Assembly (NCBI RefSeq): GCF_000376565.1
Contig: NZ_BARG01000090.1
Location: 29,927 to 93,926 of the forward strand
From: Streptomyces hokutonensis
GTDB taxonomy: Bacteria > Actinomycetota > Actinomycetes > Streptomycetales > Streptomycetaceae
Length of the DNA: 64,000 nucleotides
Reading direction: 5' to 3'
This document shows positions 38,608-47,175 of this stretch, in pieces (the stretch's first letter is position 1; every line of letters begins with the position of its first letter). The translations under genes were made by a program, and so were the position numbers. The notes under the pieces are model-generated. The model was not told the origin of the DNA, ran no database searches, and worked only from the letters and a program-made list of their open reading frames with translations.

Positions 38608-38924
38608 CCACACCGCCCGTCGACGCGACGTCCGAGGCCATCGCCGCCCTGGTGGAGGAAGCCATCCAGGAGCGCGCCGCCGCCTACGGGGGTTCGGCCT
38701 ATCAGCCCCTCTGGAAGAGGCCCCGGAAACCGAAGACGACGAAGGAGAAGAACAAGGTGCTGCGCGAGCAGCGCAAGCGGGGCAAAGCGGCCAGGATCCG
38801 CCGCCACGCAGCCGGGCAGTCCCGACGGCCCCGCGCCCGGCAGAACCGCATCGGAAGTGCCGCCGCACGCCGCGACGCGCGCGCCCTCTCCCGACTGCGG
38901 TACTCCGCGGTGTGGCTGGACTGA
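38604..38924 (+). CDS. small basic protein coupled to the relaxase
   Basis: 106 aa from GTG 38604 in the GTGA overlap. The N-terminus is an acidic helix (AIAALVEEAIQERAAAYG); the rest is very basic (KRPRKPKTTKEKNKVLREQ, RKRGKAARIRRHAAGQSRR). A relaxosome accessory or oriT-binding protein is plausible given its coupling to the relaxase and the repeat-rich DNA just downstream. Confidence 0.6.
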   Translation: MTTPPVDATSEAIAALVEEAIQERAAAYGGSAYQPLWKRPRKPKTTKEKNKVLREQRKRGKAARIRRHAAGQSRRPRARQNRIGSAAARRDARALSRLRYSAVWLD

Positions 38925-39365
38925 ACCCGATGCGCACCGCGCGCATCATGAACCGCATCGGATACGCGCCGGGGCGCAGCGCACCTCCCCGCCACACTCG
39001 ATGCACACCTGCGCGATGCCCCGCATCGTCCACCGCACCGCGCCGCACCGGATGCGCACCGCCCCGAAACCGGGTGCGCAGGGCATCCGGCCACCCCCTT
39101 GTCGGCACGGTCGGGCGGCGCGTTTCTCCTTGACAGGGTCCGCTACCCAGCACGTTTCCCCTTGACAGCTGTCGCTGCGACCGCCGATCGGGTCGCGGAC
39201 AAGGGGGTGCGTGATACAGGCGCCCGGCCGGAGTCCGGCGAGCACCAGACACGGTGCGCGGTGCGGGGGGTTCGCGGTGCGGTGCGCACGATGCACGGCA
39301 TCGTTCCGGACCGGTGCGCATCGGATGCGCACCACCCGCACCGCACCGAGCCGGCGCGCTGCGCA
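38925..39365. repeat. GATGCGCACC-rich non-coding region, candidate oriT or origin
   Basis: The 10-mer GATGCGCACC occurs at 38929, 39051 and 39324, and inverted at 39313. The last two form a 21-bp palindrome at 39313-39333. Many shorter TGCGCAC, GGTGCG and GCACCGCACC motifs fill the rest. Two TTGACAG words follow CTCC/CCCC near 39130 and 39163. No believable gene is present on either strand. Confidence 0.6.
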
Positions 39366-39830
39366 CTACGAGGCGGTGGTGCGCGCACCCGGTGCCGGGC
39401 GCGCACCGCGGGCCTGCTCCAAGGCGGCGGCCCTCAGCTGCTCCAGGGTGTCCGTGACGTCCTCGGGGTTCTCGGTGAGGATCTCTTCGGTGAAGCTGAT
39501 GATGGCCGCGGCGATGCCCACTGCCGACGACGGGCGCACGTCGTCCTCGGTGTGCAGGACGCTGAGGAAGATACGCCCGAGCGCTTCCAGGGCGAAGGAG
39601 TCCGAGCTCGGGCCGCCCTCGTCCGAGCTGGGCAGCGCCGTGATCGGGGTGACGATGCGGTCGGCGACGTCCAGGAGCGCCCTGCGCAGCTGCGCGTAGT
39701 CGCCGAACTCGGGGGCCGTATCGGTGTCGCCGGTCTGGAGCGCCCGGACGTACTGGAGGTAGGTGAAGGCACGGGTCACCGCGGCCGGCGTCATCGGCGC
39801 GAGCGGCACGGCTATGGGGTTCTGGGGCAT
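39366..39830 (-). CDS. helical protein, function unknown
   Basis: 154 aa from ATG 39830, with AGGAG about 9 nt upstream on the minus strand. Helices AAVTRAFTYLQYVRALQTGD, LRRALLDVADRIVTPITAL and LEALGRIFLSVLHTEDDVRP; acidic, soluble. It stands between two repeat-rich regions and diverges from the replication-relaxation gene. No family recognised. Confidence 0.65.
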   Translation of the reverse strand: MPQNPIAVPLAPMTPAAVTRAFTYLQYVRALQTGDTDTAPEFGDYAQLRRALLDVADRIVTPITALPSSDEGGPSSDSFALEALGRIFLSVLHTEDDVRPSSAVGIAAAIISFTEEILTENPEDVTDTLEQLRAAALEQARGARPAPGARTTAS

Positions 39831-40030
39831 GGACAGCACTCCTCACACGAATCACCGCGCGGATCACGGCGTCGGGGGAGATCATCAGCCGGTTCACCTG
39901 TGGATAAAGTCTGGCCGCCGGACAGGGGGAGAACTCTCCCCCTCCGTGCGTTCATAGTCTGATCACGGCTCGGCAAAGGCATGGATCACGGCGTCACACC
40001 GTCGGCCTCCGACGTACCTGTAGAAGGCGA
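39831..40030. promoter_or_regulatory. divergent intergenic region with a DnaA-box match
   Basis: Contains TGTGGATAA at 39899-39907, the exact complement of the consensus DnaA box TTATCCACA. GGATCACGGCGTC appears at 39861 and 39983 with a partial copy at 39961. A GGGGGAGA/TCTCCCCC hairpin lies at 39925-39942. The layout is compatible with a replication origin or a regulated divergent promoter. Confidence 0.5.
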
Positions 40031-40069
40031 ATGGCGGGATCGGCCCGCCCCACCGCCCAGGAGCACCCC

Positions 40070-41533
40070 GTGGCGAGCACCGCCGGCGAGCCCGAACAAG
40101 CCCGTGACCGCGCCCGCAACACCCCCTCCGCAGCCCCCTCCATCACCCCCTCCGCGCCCCGACACCACGATTCCGGCGTTTCCACAGGCCAGCCGCCACG
40201 GACAAGGGGTCGACGTAGGTCCGACAACCCTCATAGCCAAAGGCGTCCCACTCATAGGAAGAACTCGACAGAGCCAAGGCGGAGGGAACTGATACAAGCA
40301 CTGGGGATCTTCCAGAGAGCGACTCCTGACCAACTGTGGAAACTGACCCGGCCGGACAACCAGCACGACAAGCTGACACGGGACAACCTCCTTGATCTCC
40401 AGGACCACCAGCTGGTGAGGATCGAGTCCGTCCAGGACGACCAGCGTCAGGTATGGGTCCTCACCGCCCGAGGACACCAGGAAGCGAAGCAGCTGCTGGA
40501 GCCGAAGGGCATCCGCGTGTCCGTGCTGCGCAAGGAGAAGTACCACCCCGTCACCGGCGCCCTGCTGGGCGGCAGCTACGACGACCACGCCGCGGCGGTC
40601 ACCTCGACGGCAGCCGAACTGCACCGCGCCGGGATCGGGCACCGGCTCAGCTGGCAGACCGAAGTCGCGCACCGGCTCGGCAACGGGTTCGTGCAGCGGG
40701 CGGACCTGGTCATGCGGGCGCCGGACTCGGGGGTACCGGTGCTGCTGATGGAGGTCGACCGGCGCAGCGAGGACGCCCACGACCTGGTGCACAAGCTGCG
40801 CCGGTACTGGCAGTGGGGACGGCTGCTGGCGCCGGACGCGGACAAGCGCACCGTGGACCTGGCACGCTCCCGGCCGGACGCGATCGAGCACATCGACCAC
40901 GAGAAGCGGCTGTGGCGCCGGGTCTACCCACCGACCGGCCGGGAGGGCCTGGTCCCGGTGGCGTTCGTGTTCGCGGACACCACGGAGGCGAAGGTCTCCA
41001 ACACGGTCGCCGTGCTGGAGGAGGCCGGCCGACACTACTGGGCACCGCGCCGGTACGACACCTACCACCGGGGCATCACCGCCCGCGACTACGGCCAGGC
41101 CGTACCCGTCCTCGTCACCACCCTGGAGCAGCTCCAGGAGCACGGCGCGGACGCGGCGGTGTGGCGGCGGCTGGGGCGCGAGGGCGAGCAGACGCTCACG
41201 GCCGCGCTCGACAACCCCGACGGCCACGTCCTCTACCGCCGCCAGGCCGCCCGCGCCGACGCGGCAGAGAAGCAGCGCCGGGACGCTGAGCGGGAGGCGC
41301 GACGGCCGGTGTGCACGCGGTGCGGGGCGAAGTACACCGACGAACGCTGGGAGGAGACCAGCATGCGCAGACGTCGGTGGGAAGCAGGGGACCTGAGCGT
41401 GTGCGCGGCCTGCCACGCCGACGACGTCGCCCGCGAACAGGCCTCCGCCGAAGCAGCCGCACAGCCGGAGCCGGACCTGGACGACGGACCGGAACCCGGT
41501 GGACTCCGAGGCATGTTCCGCCGCCGGGCCTGA
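40070..41533 (+). CDS. replication-relaxation family protein with zinc finger tail
   Basis: 487 aa from GTG 40070 (AGGAG 7 nt upstream; ATG 40031 has none). After a disordered N-terminus, residues about 70-290 match the replication-relaxation (Replic_Relax) family: ELIQALGIFQRATPDQLWKL (winged helix), RVSVLRKEKYHPVTGALLGG, VQRADLVMRAPDSGVPVLLM then EVDRRSEDAHDLVHKLRRY. The C-terminal 90 residues hold CTRCGAKYTDERWEETSM and VCAACHADD, a zinc finger. Family members are linked to plasmid replication or relaxation, but the activity is not defined. The acidic E-x-D...K layout is reminiscent of a PD-(D/E)XK core. Confidence 0.82.
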   Translation: MASTAGEPEQARDRARNTPSAAPSITPSAPRHHDSGVSTGQPPRTRGRRRSDNPHSQRRPTHRKNSTEPRRRELIQALGIFQRATPDQLWKLTRPDNQHDKLTRDNLLDLQDHQLVRIESVQDDQRQVWVLTARGHQEAKQLLEPKGIRVSVLRKEKYHPVTGALLGGSYDDHAAAVTSTAAELHRAGIGHRLSWQTEVAHRLGNGFVQRADLVMRAPDSGVPVLLMEVDRRSEDAHDLVHKLRRYWQWGRLLAPDADKRTVDLARSRPDAIEHIDHEKRLWRRVYPPTGREGLVPVAFVFADTTEAKVSNTVAVLEEAGRHYWAPRRYDTYHRGITARDYGQAVPVLVTTLEQLQEHGADAAVWRRLGREGEQTLTAALDNPDGHVLYRRQAARADAAEKQRRDAEREARRPVCTRCGAKYTDERWEETSMRRRRWEAGDLSVCAACHADDVAREQASAEAAAQPEPDLDDGPEPGGLRGMFRRRA

Positions 41534-41702
41534 CGGCTCCGGGGCCGGCTGGTTGGGCTGGATTCCCCACCACGGTCGGGCCGGGTCGATAGGGTCTCTC
41601 ACACTGCGGCCAGCCGCGGACGACTCATGCGAACACGCGCGCAGCTCGCCACCAATCGGTGCCAGAACCTGTGACGCACAGCTGCCATGGAGGAGATTCC
41701 CG

Positions 41703-42131
41703 GTGAGCGACATTCCCCGAGAGGAACGCGCACCGTACTTCGCGTGCGTGGCGTGCGGGCTGATCGGGGAGCCGGATTCCGCGGACTACACCCTCACTGC
41801 CGACCGGGAACACGTCGACTGGACCCAGCCGATGACCGTCGGCTGCGGCTTCTGCCGCACACGCACCCAGATCACCAGCACCGACCTCCTGGCCCGCGAC
41901 ACCGAGCACGCGTGCTCCCGCTGCGGGACCCGCACGGCCTGCCCGGCAGCCGCTGACCGAGTCGTCTGCTGGGGCTGCGGCCTCAACGAGCCCGGAGCCG
42001 CTTCCGTCGGAGACCGTGCCACCTACCGGCAGGACGTTGAGCGCGGCGCCGATCAGTGGGCCACCGCCGGCGTCCGCGTCGCCAAACAGGACGCACGCGC
42101 CCGTGGGGCGCTACCCGGCTGGGCTTCATAA
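41703..42131 (+). CDS. multi-zinc-ribbon protein
   Basis: 142 aa from GTG 41703, GGAGGAG 6-7 nt upstream. Four C-x2-C pairs are spaced along the chain: CVACG, CGFC, CSRCG and CWGC, enough for two zinc ribbons, followed by a helical end. Probably a nucleic-acid-binding protein. It is a single gene after the replication-relaxation protein. Confidence 0.65.
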   Translation: MSDIPREERAPYFACVACGLIGEPDSADYTLTADREHVDWTQPMTVGCGFCRTRTQITSTDLLARDTEHACSRCGTRTACPAAADRVVCWGCGLNEPGAASVGDRATYRQDVERGADQWATAGVRVAKQDARARGALPGWAS

Positions 42132-42238
42132 CCACCAGCCCCGACGACCGCCGGGGCGAAGCAGCCGACGGCAGGCCACTGAACCGCGTACGTCAAATGG
42201 TGATGCCGTGATCGGCTGATGCCTGCGACAGTGGGCGA

Positions 42239-43051
42239 ATGGCGAAACTCCCCCTCGATCCGGGCGTGATGGAGCGCATGGTCGTCGACATCGCGGCCGC
42301 CTCCCTCAAGAACGCGCGTGCCCTCCTCACCAGCGCCCAGGCGGTCCTGGACGCGCAGCAGTGGCCGACCTCGTTCTCCTTCGCGGCGCTGGCCCTCGAA
42401 GAGGTCGGCAAGGCCTCCCTGTGCATGACGATGCTCGCCATGCCTCCTGCCGTACGGGAGGAGTTCCGCCCTGACTTCGAGAAGATGTTCACCAGCCACC
42501 AGACCAAGGCGGAGTTCGCGCACCTGATCCTCGGATTGATCGATGAGAAGGTGCCGGCCAGCGTTCAGCAGATGCTGGACGACGTCGTCACGGCTGCGCG
42601 CCGGACCAACGATGTGAAGTTCCGCGGACTGTACGTCGACTACACCAGCACCGGAGACCTGCTCCAGCCGGACACCGTCGGCGAGAGCGACGCTCGGTTG
42701 ATGGTCACCGCCGTCACCGCCGCGCTCGCCGCTTCCAGCTTTGCCGAATCCGCCGTTGCGGAGCCGGATGTCTTCCTGGACTTCTTGCACCAGTGGCAGA
42801 GCGCCATGGACTTCGACGCGCTCGGCACGCACATCGCGGCGACCCCGGAGGACGAACTCCTCACCCAGCTACGGACCGTGGCGCAAGAAGATGCGCTCGC
42901 GCCGTCGTTGTTCCAGGGAACGGTCTTTGCCGACCTGGTGACCGCTGCGGACACCGTCGTCCTGACACCAGCCGGACGGAATGCGCAGACCAGCACGGAA
43001 CACGACAGAACTCCGCTGGAGGACCGGCCCTTCGACACGGCCGCCCCATGA
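42239..43051 (+). CDS. AbiV-like HEPN abortive-infection protein
   Basis: 270 aa, ATG 42239. The pattern ASLKNARALLTSAQAVLDAQ, WPTSFSFAALALEEVGKASL and FTSHQTKAEFAHLILGLIDE matches the AbiV/HEPN group: paired helices, an 'LA-EE-GKA' core and a downstream H-x-x-K. AbiV causes abortive infection in lactococci by blocking translation; HEPN members are often RNases, and here no clear R-x4-6-H can be fixed. Roughly 110 extra C-terminal residues have no assignment. The gene is monocistronic and ends near the second 20-bp palindrome. Confidence 0.7.
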   Translation: MAKLPLDPGVMERMVVDIAAASLKNARALLTSAQAVLDAQQWPTSFSFAALALEEVGKASLCMTMLAMPPAVREEFRPDFEKMFTSHQTKAEFAHLILGLIDEKVPASVQQMLDDVVTAARRTNDVKFRGLYVDYTSTGDLLQPDTVGESDARLMVTAVTAALAASSFAESAVAEPDVFLDFLHQWQSAMDFDALGTHIAATPEDELLTQLRTVAQEDALAPSLFQGTVFADLVTAADTVVLTPAGRNAQTSTEHDRTPLEDRPFDTAAP

Positions 43052-43106
43052 TCGACGCCCTGCGGGGTGAGGGAGACAACGGGAGAACGGCACGTCAGTC
43101 CCCGGA

Positions 43107-43126
43107 GTCACCCAAATTTGGGTGAC
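43107..43126. repeat. 20-bp perfect palindrome, copy 2
   Basis: Identical to 36520-36539. It is located between the 3' ends of two convergent genes (AbiV-like and Ku), so it is unlikely to be a promoter operator at this place. Confidence 0.8.
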
Positions 43127-43170
43127 CGGGTCTGCCCGACCACCGGCACGGTGAAGTGCCGGAGTGCCCG

Positions 43171-44076
43171 CTATGCGCTGCGCCGGGGGTTCCTCGAGGC
43201 CGTCTTCTTGGCGGGTGCCTTCTTCGCGGTCTTCTTGGCCGTGGCCTTCTTCGAGGACCCGGACGGCATTTCGTGGACGCTGGCGTCCTCGCCGCGGGAG
43301 GCCTGAGCGCTGCGGACGGACTCCTGCAAGGCCGCCATCAGGTCGACGATCCGGCCCGGCACGGCGGCCGGTTCGTGCGCCTTGGGCAGTTCGAGGCCGT
43401 CCCGCTTCGCCTCGATGACCTTGGCGATCGCCTCGGTGTAGCGGTCGGTGAAGCCGGGACCGTCGATATCGTCACGGGTCATCCGCTCGATCAGGTGCTC
43501 CGCCTCGGAGATCTCCTCCTCGGTCACCTCGGTCGCCGCCGGCGCCAGCTCGGACGGGTCGCGGATCTCGTCGGGCCAGCGCATCGCGTGGAGCACGATC
43601 GCCTCACCACGCACCCGCAGCAAACCCAATCGCTCCCGGCCGGACCAGGCGTATTTGGCGACCGCGACCTTCGACGAGCGCTCCAGCGCCAGGCGCAACA
43701 GCTTGTACGGCTTGGCGGCGACCTGCCCGTCCGGCTGGAGGTAGTAGCCCTCGCCGATCTGGATCGCGTCGATCGAGTCCAGCGGCACGAAGGCGTGGAT
43801 CTCGATCGCCTTCGCCGTCGGCAGCGGTATCTCCCGCAGCTCGGCGTCGGTGACCGGGATGACCTGGGCCTTGGACAGCTCGTACCCCTTGCCGATCTCC
43901 GAGGCCGGCACCTCGCGGTCCTCGATCTCGCAGACCTTCCGCACACGCACCCGGCTCATGTCCTCCAGGTGGACCTGGCGGAAGGAGACGCTGTGGTCCT
44001 CGGTCGCGCTCACCACGTGGATCGGCACCGTGACCAGGCCAAAGCTGATGGCACCCGACCAGATGGTTCTCGGCAT
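43171..44076 (-). CDS. ku: Ku DNA end-binding protein
   Basis: 301 aa from ATG 44076 with GGAGGTC upstream. It begins MPRTIWSGAISFGLVTVPIH and contains RVRKVCEIEDREVPASEIGK, EIHAFVPLDSIDAIQIGEGY, YLQPDGQVAAKPYKLL and GEAIVLHAMRWPDEIRD, all hallmark bacterial Ku segments. The tail is the usual lysine/alanine-rich extension (KKATAKKTAKKAPAKK). Ku bridges DNA double-strand breaks and recruits LigD for end joining; no LigD is present in the window, so it would rely on a host ligase. A plasmid Ku could protect or join linear ends. Confidence 0.92.
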   Translation of the reverse strand: MPRTIWSGAISFGLVTVPIHVVSATEDHSVSFRQVHLEDMSRVRVRKVCEIEDREVPASEIGKGYELSKAQVIPVTDAELREIPLPTAKAIEIHAFVPLDSIDAIQIGEGYYLQPDGQVAAKPYKLLRLALERSSKVAVAKYAWSGRERLGLLRVRGEAIVLHAMRWPDEIRDPSELAPAATEVTEEEISEAEHLIERMTRDDIDGPGFTDRYTEAIAKVIEAKRDGLELPKAHEPAAVPGRIVDLMAALQESVRSAQASRGEDASVHEMPSGSSKKATAKKTAKKAPAKKTASRNPRRSA

Positions 44077-44164
44077 CACTGACCTCCGCGTCGCGCCCCG
44101 AGCGCCTCCAGCCTATGAGCCGTGCCCCCGCCCGGCACGAGGAAGGCCCGCGTACGGCCTGCCG

Positions 44165-44374
44165 CTACGCTCCGGCGTCCTGGCGGATGTCCAGGAAGAG
44201 CCGCAGCCGTACCCCGGGTTCACCGGGCTCCCGGGTCGTACGGTCTGCCTGTGCGGTTGCCCACCGCCCGGCGAGCAGTTCCTGGACCGCGAACGCGGTC
44301 CGGTCGTCGCAGGCCGCGATCTCTACTACGGCCAGTCCCGGCTCCGCCACGTGTGCCTCGGTGATCGGTCTCAT
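44165..44374 (-). CDS. DUF6207-like small protein
   Basis: 69 aa, MRPITEAHVAEPGLAVVEIA, FAVQELLAGRWATAQADRTT and REPGEPGVRLRLFLDIRQD. This closely follows the DUF6207 family as I remember it, a short Streptomyces protein of unknown function. ATG 44374 is assumed; a GTG at 44383 is possible. The 211 nt upstream to 44585 contain no gene I can support. Confidence 0.7.
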   Translation of the reverse strand: MRPITEAHVAEPGLAVVEIAACDDRTAFAVQELLAGRWATAQADRTTREPGEPGVRLRLFLDIRQDAGA

Positions 44375-44585
44375 GCACGGCACGACGTTCCAGGGACCGC
44401 GGAAGTTCTCCGATTTTCCCGCATTCACCCGACCGAGCAGGGCTGCGCAGCTGGACGCCCCTCGCCGTGCCCCGGCGGACCCGATCAGGGTGTCGCCTGT
44501 TCCCGTCTGTGAGTCCTGCTGGTACCAGGGATACGGCCTCGTCACGGCCGCCGAGGCCGGCTGAGCGACCGGTATGGTCGCGGTC

Positions 44586-44993
44586 ATGGCAAGGACTGAG
44601 GAGGCGCTCGCGCAGCTCCGGGAGGATCTCGACTCCGGCGTGTGGGTGCCCGATGAGTACGAGCGCGTGATTGCCGTGACCGTACAGGCGGAGGGCGGGG
44701 CGAGCGCGGAGGCCGTCCGGGCCGGGCTGCGGGCGGGCGGCCGGGACGGCACGCACGGGCGGCTCGCGCCGGTCGCGGCCCGGTGCGGGTACGTGCTGGA
44801 CGGGGTGAGCCTCACGGGCGCTGAGCATCGGCGTGCCGTGCGGGAGGCCCTCGATGAGCTGCTGGACCTGGTGATGGTCGCAGGCCTGCGCCGCTGGCCG
44901 CCTTTGGAAGCAGCCCCGACGCCGTCGAACAGAGGAGCCGACCCCGTGGCGCAGCAGCGGATCAGCGGCCCGCACGGGCGCCCGACTGGGTAG
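44586..44993 (+). CDS. hypothetical protein, probable leaderless start
   Basis: 135 aa from ATG 44586 (ATG 44574 also in frame). TATGGT stands 7-12 nt upstream, as in leaderless actinomycete transcripts, and no ribosome site is seen. Sequence LAQLREDLDSGVWVPDEYER, VTVQAEGGASAEAVRAGLRA, VREALDELLDLVMVAGLRR; helical. No known family. Confidence 0.5.
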   Translation: MARTEEALAQLREDLDSGVWVPDEYERVIAVTVQAEGGASAEAVRAGLRAGGRDGTHGRLAPVAARCGYVLDGVSLTGAEHRRAVREALDELLDLVMVAGLRRWPPLEAAPTPSNRGADPVAQQRISGPHGRPTG

Positions 44994-45004
44994 GGTTCTC
45001 CGGC

Positions 45005-45526
45005 ATGAAGCCCCCGCACACGGCCGACGAGTGGAGTCAGTCGCTGGCCCGGGCCGGTCAGATCACGGCATCCCTCCAGCCTCCTGCCCTGTGCACCGAG
45101 CGTCACTGGGACTTCGTTGGCATCCGGGGTGTCCTCGCCGTCGTCCTCCAGGCGCTCGCCCACCAGACCGACCGCAGCCCGCAGGACGTGCCCCTGGAGG
45201 CGCTCCTGTGGCACTGCGAGCAGGATTCCGGACATGTGCGGGACCTGGTTGTGCCCCTGGTCGGCGCGCAGTTGGCGCACAGCATCGACGTCGACCCTGA
45301 AGCCGGTGTCCCGGCCGCAGGCGATCCGCCGGTCGCGACCTGGCTGTGGCTGACGCGTCTGTGGCCCCCGCCGGTGCCCGACGACGTCGACGGCCTTCCC
45401 CTGCTACAGGCCCGCCGCCATGACGGCATGGTCCGCGGCATCGCCCGCGGCAACCCCGGCGCCGCCGTCGACCTCCTGACCGGATGGGCCGCCGACGCGG
45501 TCCGGGCCTCCGCGACGCACCCGTAG
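45005..45526 (+). CDS. hypothetical protein
   Basis: 173 aa. A TAGGGT element ends 10 nt before the ATG, suggesting a leaderless transcript. Contains VAVVLQALAHQ-like helix (GVLAVVLQALAHQTDRSPQD), DSGHVRDLVVPLVGAQLAHS and ATWLWLTRLWPPPVPDDVD. No family recognised. Confidence 0.6.
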   Translation: MKPPHTADEWSQSLARAGQITASLQPPALCTERHWDFVGIRGVLAVVLQALAHQTDRSPQDVPLEALLWHCEQDSGHVRDLVVPLVGAQLAHSIDVDPEAGVPAAGDPPVATWLWLTRLWPPPVPDDVDGLPLLQARRHDGMVRGIARGNPGAAVDLLTGWAADAVRASATHP

Positions 45527-45653
45527 CCGTCCGGCAGCTACCCCGCTCCGGACGCGTGCCGGCGGAGACCAGAGCGCGTGCCGCAGGGGAGTGGCGCAGA
45601 CCCGCAAGGCACCGCGAGGATGACTCCAACCAGCGGACGACGGAAGGGCGTTG

Positions 45654-45983
45654 ATGGACGCGGCGCAGTACGAGGTGCGAATCGCCGGGACAGCTGTCTA
45701 CCGAGACCGCCGCGGGGAAGCCTTCCACTCCCGGACGGCGATGACCTGCTCCGAATGCGGCGCCCGCACCGGGCTGACCCTGGCGGCCCACGGCGAGGAC
45801 ACCACGATCACCTGCCGGGCCGGGCATACGACCCGGGACTGGCGGCTGACCCCCATGGCCGTACGCGATGTCGCTGCGGCCGCCGCTGAAGCGGGCATCG
45901 ACGAGGTGCCGGCCGATGCCGAGGTCTGGGTCAAGGTCCGTACCGAGACCGGCATCCTCCCTGAGTACGAGGACATCGCCTGA
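45654..45983 (+). CDS. small zinc-ribbon-like protein
   Basis: 109 aa, GGAAGG 9 nt before ATG 45654. MTCSECGARTGLTL and ITCRAGHTTRDWRL give C-x2-C ... C-x2-H. The remainder is helical and acidic. It precedes a 19-codon frame (45986-46045) that overlaps the next gene. Function unknown. Confidence 0.6.
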   Translation: MDAAQYEVRIAGTAVYRDRRGEAFHSRTAMTCSECGARTGLTLAAHGEDTTITCRAGHTTRDWRLTPMAVRDVAAAAAEAGIDEVPADAEVWVKVRTETGILPEYEDIA

Positions 45984-46041
45984 CCGTGGACAGCTTCCTC
46001 GAGTTCCTGATCGCCGAAGTGCCCTTCGCGGGGGTGACGGC

Positions 46042-46344
46042 ATGACCGGATTCCCCGGGCCCATCCCGATGCACGGCGACACTGTCGAGATCATGGCCGA
46101 CAGTGTCGTGGCGACCATCACCGGAAAGATCACGTCGCGGGGCGTCCTGGTTGATGGTCGCGGGTTCGTTGAGCTCGTTCTGCCCGACGGTGACCCGCAG
46201 CAGCGGCGCGACCTGGAGCGGGCCGGAACATATCGGTACCGCCTCTACGACGACGGCAGGCTGCTCTACTCGTCTCCGCCGCTGCGCCTGCATGAGACCC
46301 GGCGGGAGAGCGACGGGGCACTGGTAATCATGGGCTCCCCCTGA
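46042..46344 (+). CDS. small beta-rich protein
   Basis: 100 aa from ATG 46042. Strands VEIMADSVVATITGKITSRG, VLVDGRGFVELVLPDGD and YRYRLYDDGRLLYSSPPLRL suggest a small beta barrel. No family recognised; ribosome site weak (GGGGGTGA). Confidence 0.5.
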   Translation: MTGFPGPIPMHGDTVEIMADSVVATITGKITSRGVLVDGRGFVELVLPDGDPQQRRDLERAGTYRYRLYDDGRLLYSSPPLRLHETRRESDGALVIMGSP

Positions 46345-46357
46345 CCGCGGCCCTCCC

Positions 46358-46992
46358 TCACGCGGCGAGAACGTCCCGCAACTCCCGTAAGGCGCGCTCG
46401 CGGTGGTGCTGGGCGGGGATCGCTTCGTACAGGTCCTGGGCGCGGCGGTGGACCAGGCCGGTGCGGAAGTCGCCGGGCAGTGCGGCCAGAGCGGCGACCG
46501 TGCGGCGGCACGCCTCTGTGCTGTTGCCGTCGTGGTGTGCGCAGGCGGCGCCGTCGATGGTCAGCAGGGTGCGCGTCATGGTGCTGGTCGGCGCGGACAG
46601 CTCTAGCGCGCGTTGGTGGCTCTCTCCGGCGCGGCGGGTGTCCCCGAGGGTGGTGAAGGCGTGGCTGAGATGGACGTGGTGTTCCTGCTCGCCGTACGTC
46701 AGCCAGGTGTCCGACCGCTCGCTCTCGGGGAGCCGGTCCATGAGGGGTACTGGATCCAGCACCGCTGGCCGAACGCCTTCCGGATCTCCTCCACCGAGCC
46801 GACGTCGCGGACATCGGGCCAGGCCCGCGGATCCAACCGCGCGACCTCCACGAGCGCCATCACCTCCCGCCGGGCCCGGTCCTCGGGCAGTTGCGCCATG
46901 ACCTCCACCGCGAGCTCTTCCACCACCACGCCGTACCGCGTCCCGCACACCTCCGTGTGATCGACTCGGGCAGCAGCGTACGAAGGAACCAT
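46358..46992 (-). pseudogene. decayed gene remnants: RelE-like piece and TPR-regulator C-terminus
   Basis: The 46699-46992 part reads VVVEELAVEVMAQLPEDRAR, VMALVEVARLDPRAWPDVRD, EIRKAFGQRCWIQY, like the core of a ParE/RelE-type toxin. Then, in another frame, LMDRLPESERSDTWLTYGEQ, LSHAFTTLGDTRRAGESHQR, RTLLTIDGAACAHHDGN and LYEAIPAQHHRERALRELR form the C-terminal TPR region of a Streptomyces XRE regulator. Neither is complete, and the junction near 46745-46765 is out of frame. The simplest reading is a deletion that fused fragments of two genes. I could be wrong about the toxin similarity. Confidence 0.5.
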
Positions 46993-47175
46993 CGATCACG
47001 TTCCGGCCTGCGGATAACCCGTATCGGGCATGTCCAGACGTCGGACGGCCGTGACGGACGCCATGCTGCGGCAGGGCGAGCACGTTCACCGTCCGCAGGG
47101 TGATGATGAGTATTGCGATGGCGGCGACAGCGAATGCCCGTTCTGGGATATGCAACTTGATGAGGCGATGGAGTC

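Noticed and set aside
36751..39897. A 1048-codon minus-strand frame over the relaxase region
   Set aside because: Arg/Pro/Gly-rich shadow with no domain; the relaxase on the plus strand has the MobF triad.
44375..44585. Open frames on both strands upstream of the DUF6207-like gene
   Set aside because: Both readings look partly coding but neither has a start, ribosome site or known motif.
45986..46045. A 19-codon GTG frame ending in an ATGA overlap with the gene at 46042
   Set aside because: Too short and without a convincing ribosome site; kept only as a possible coupling leader.
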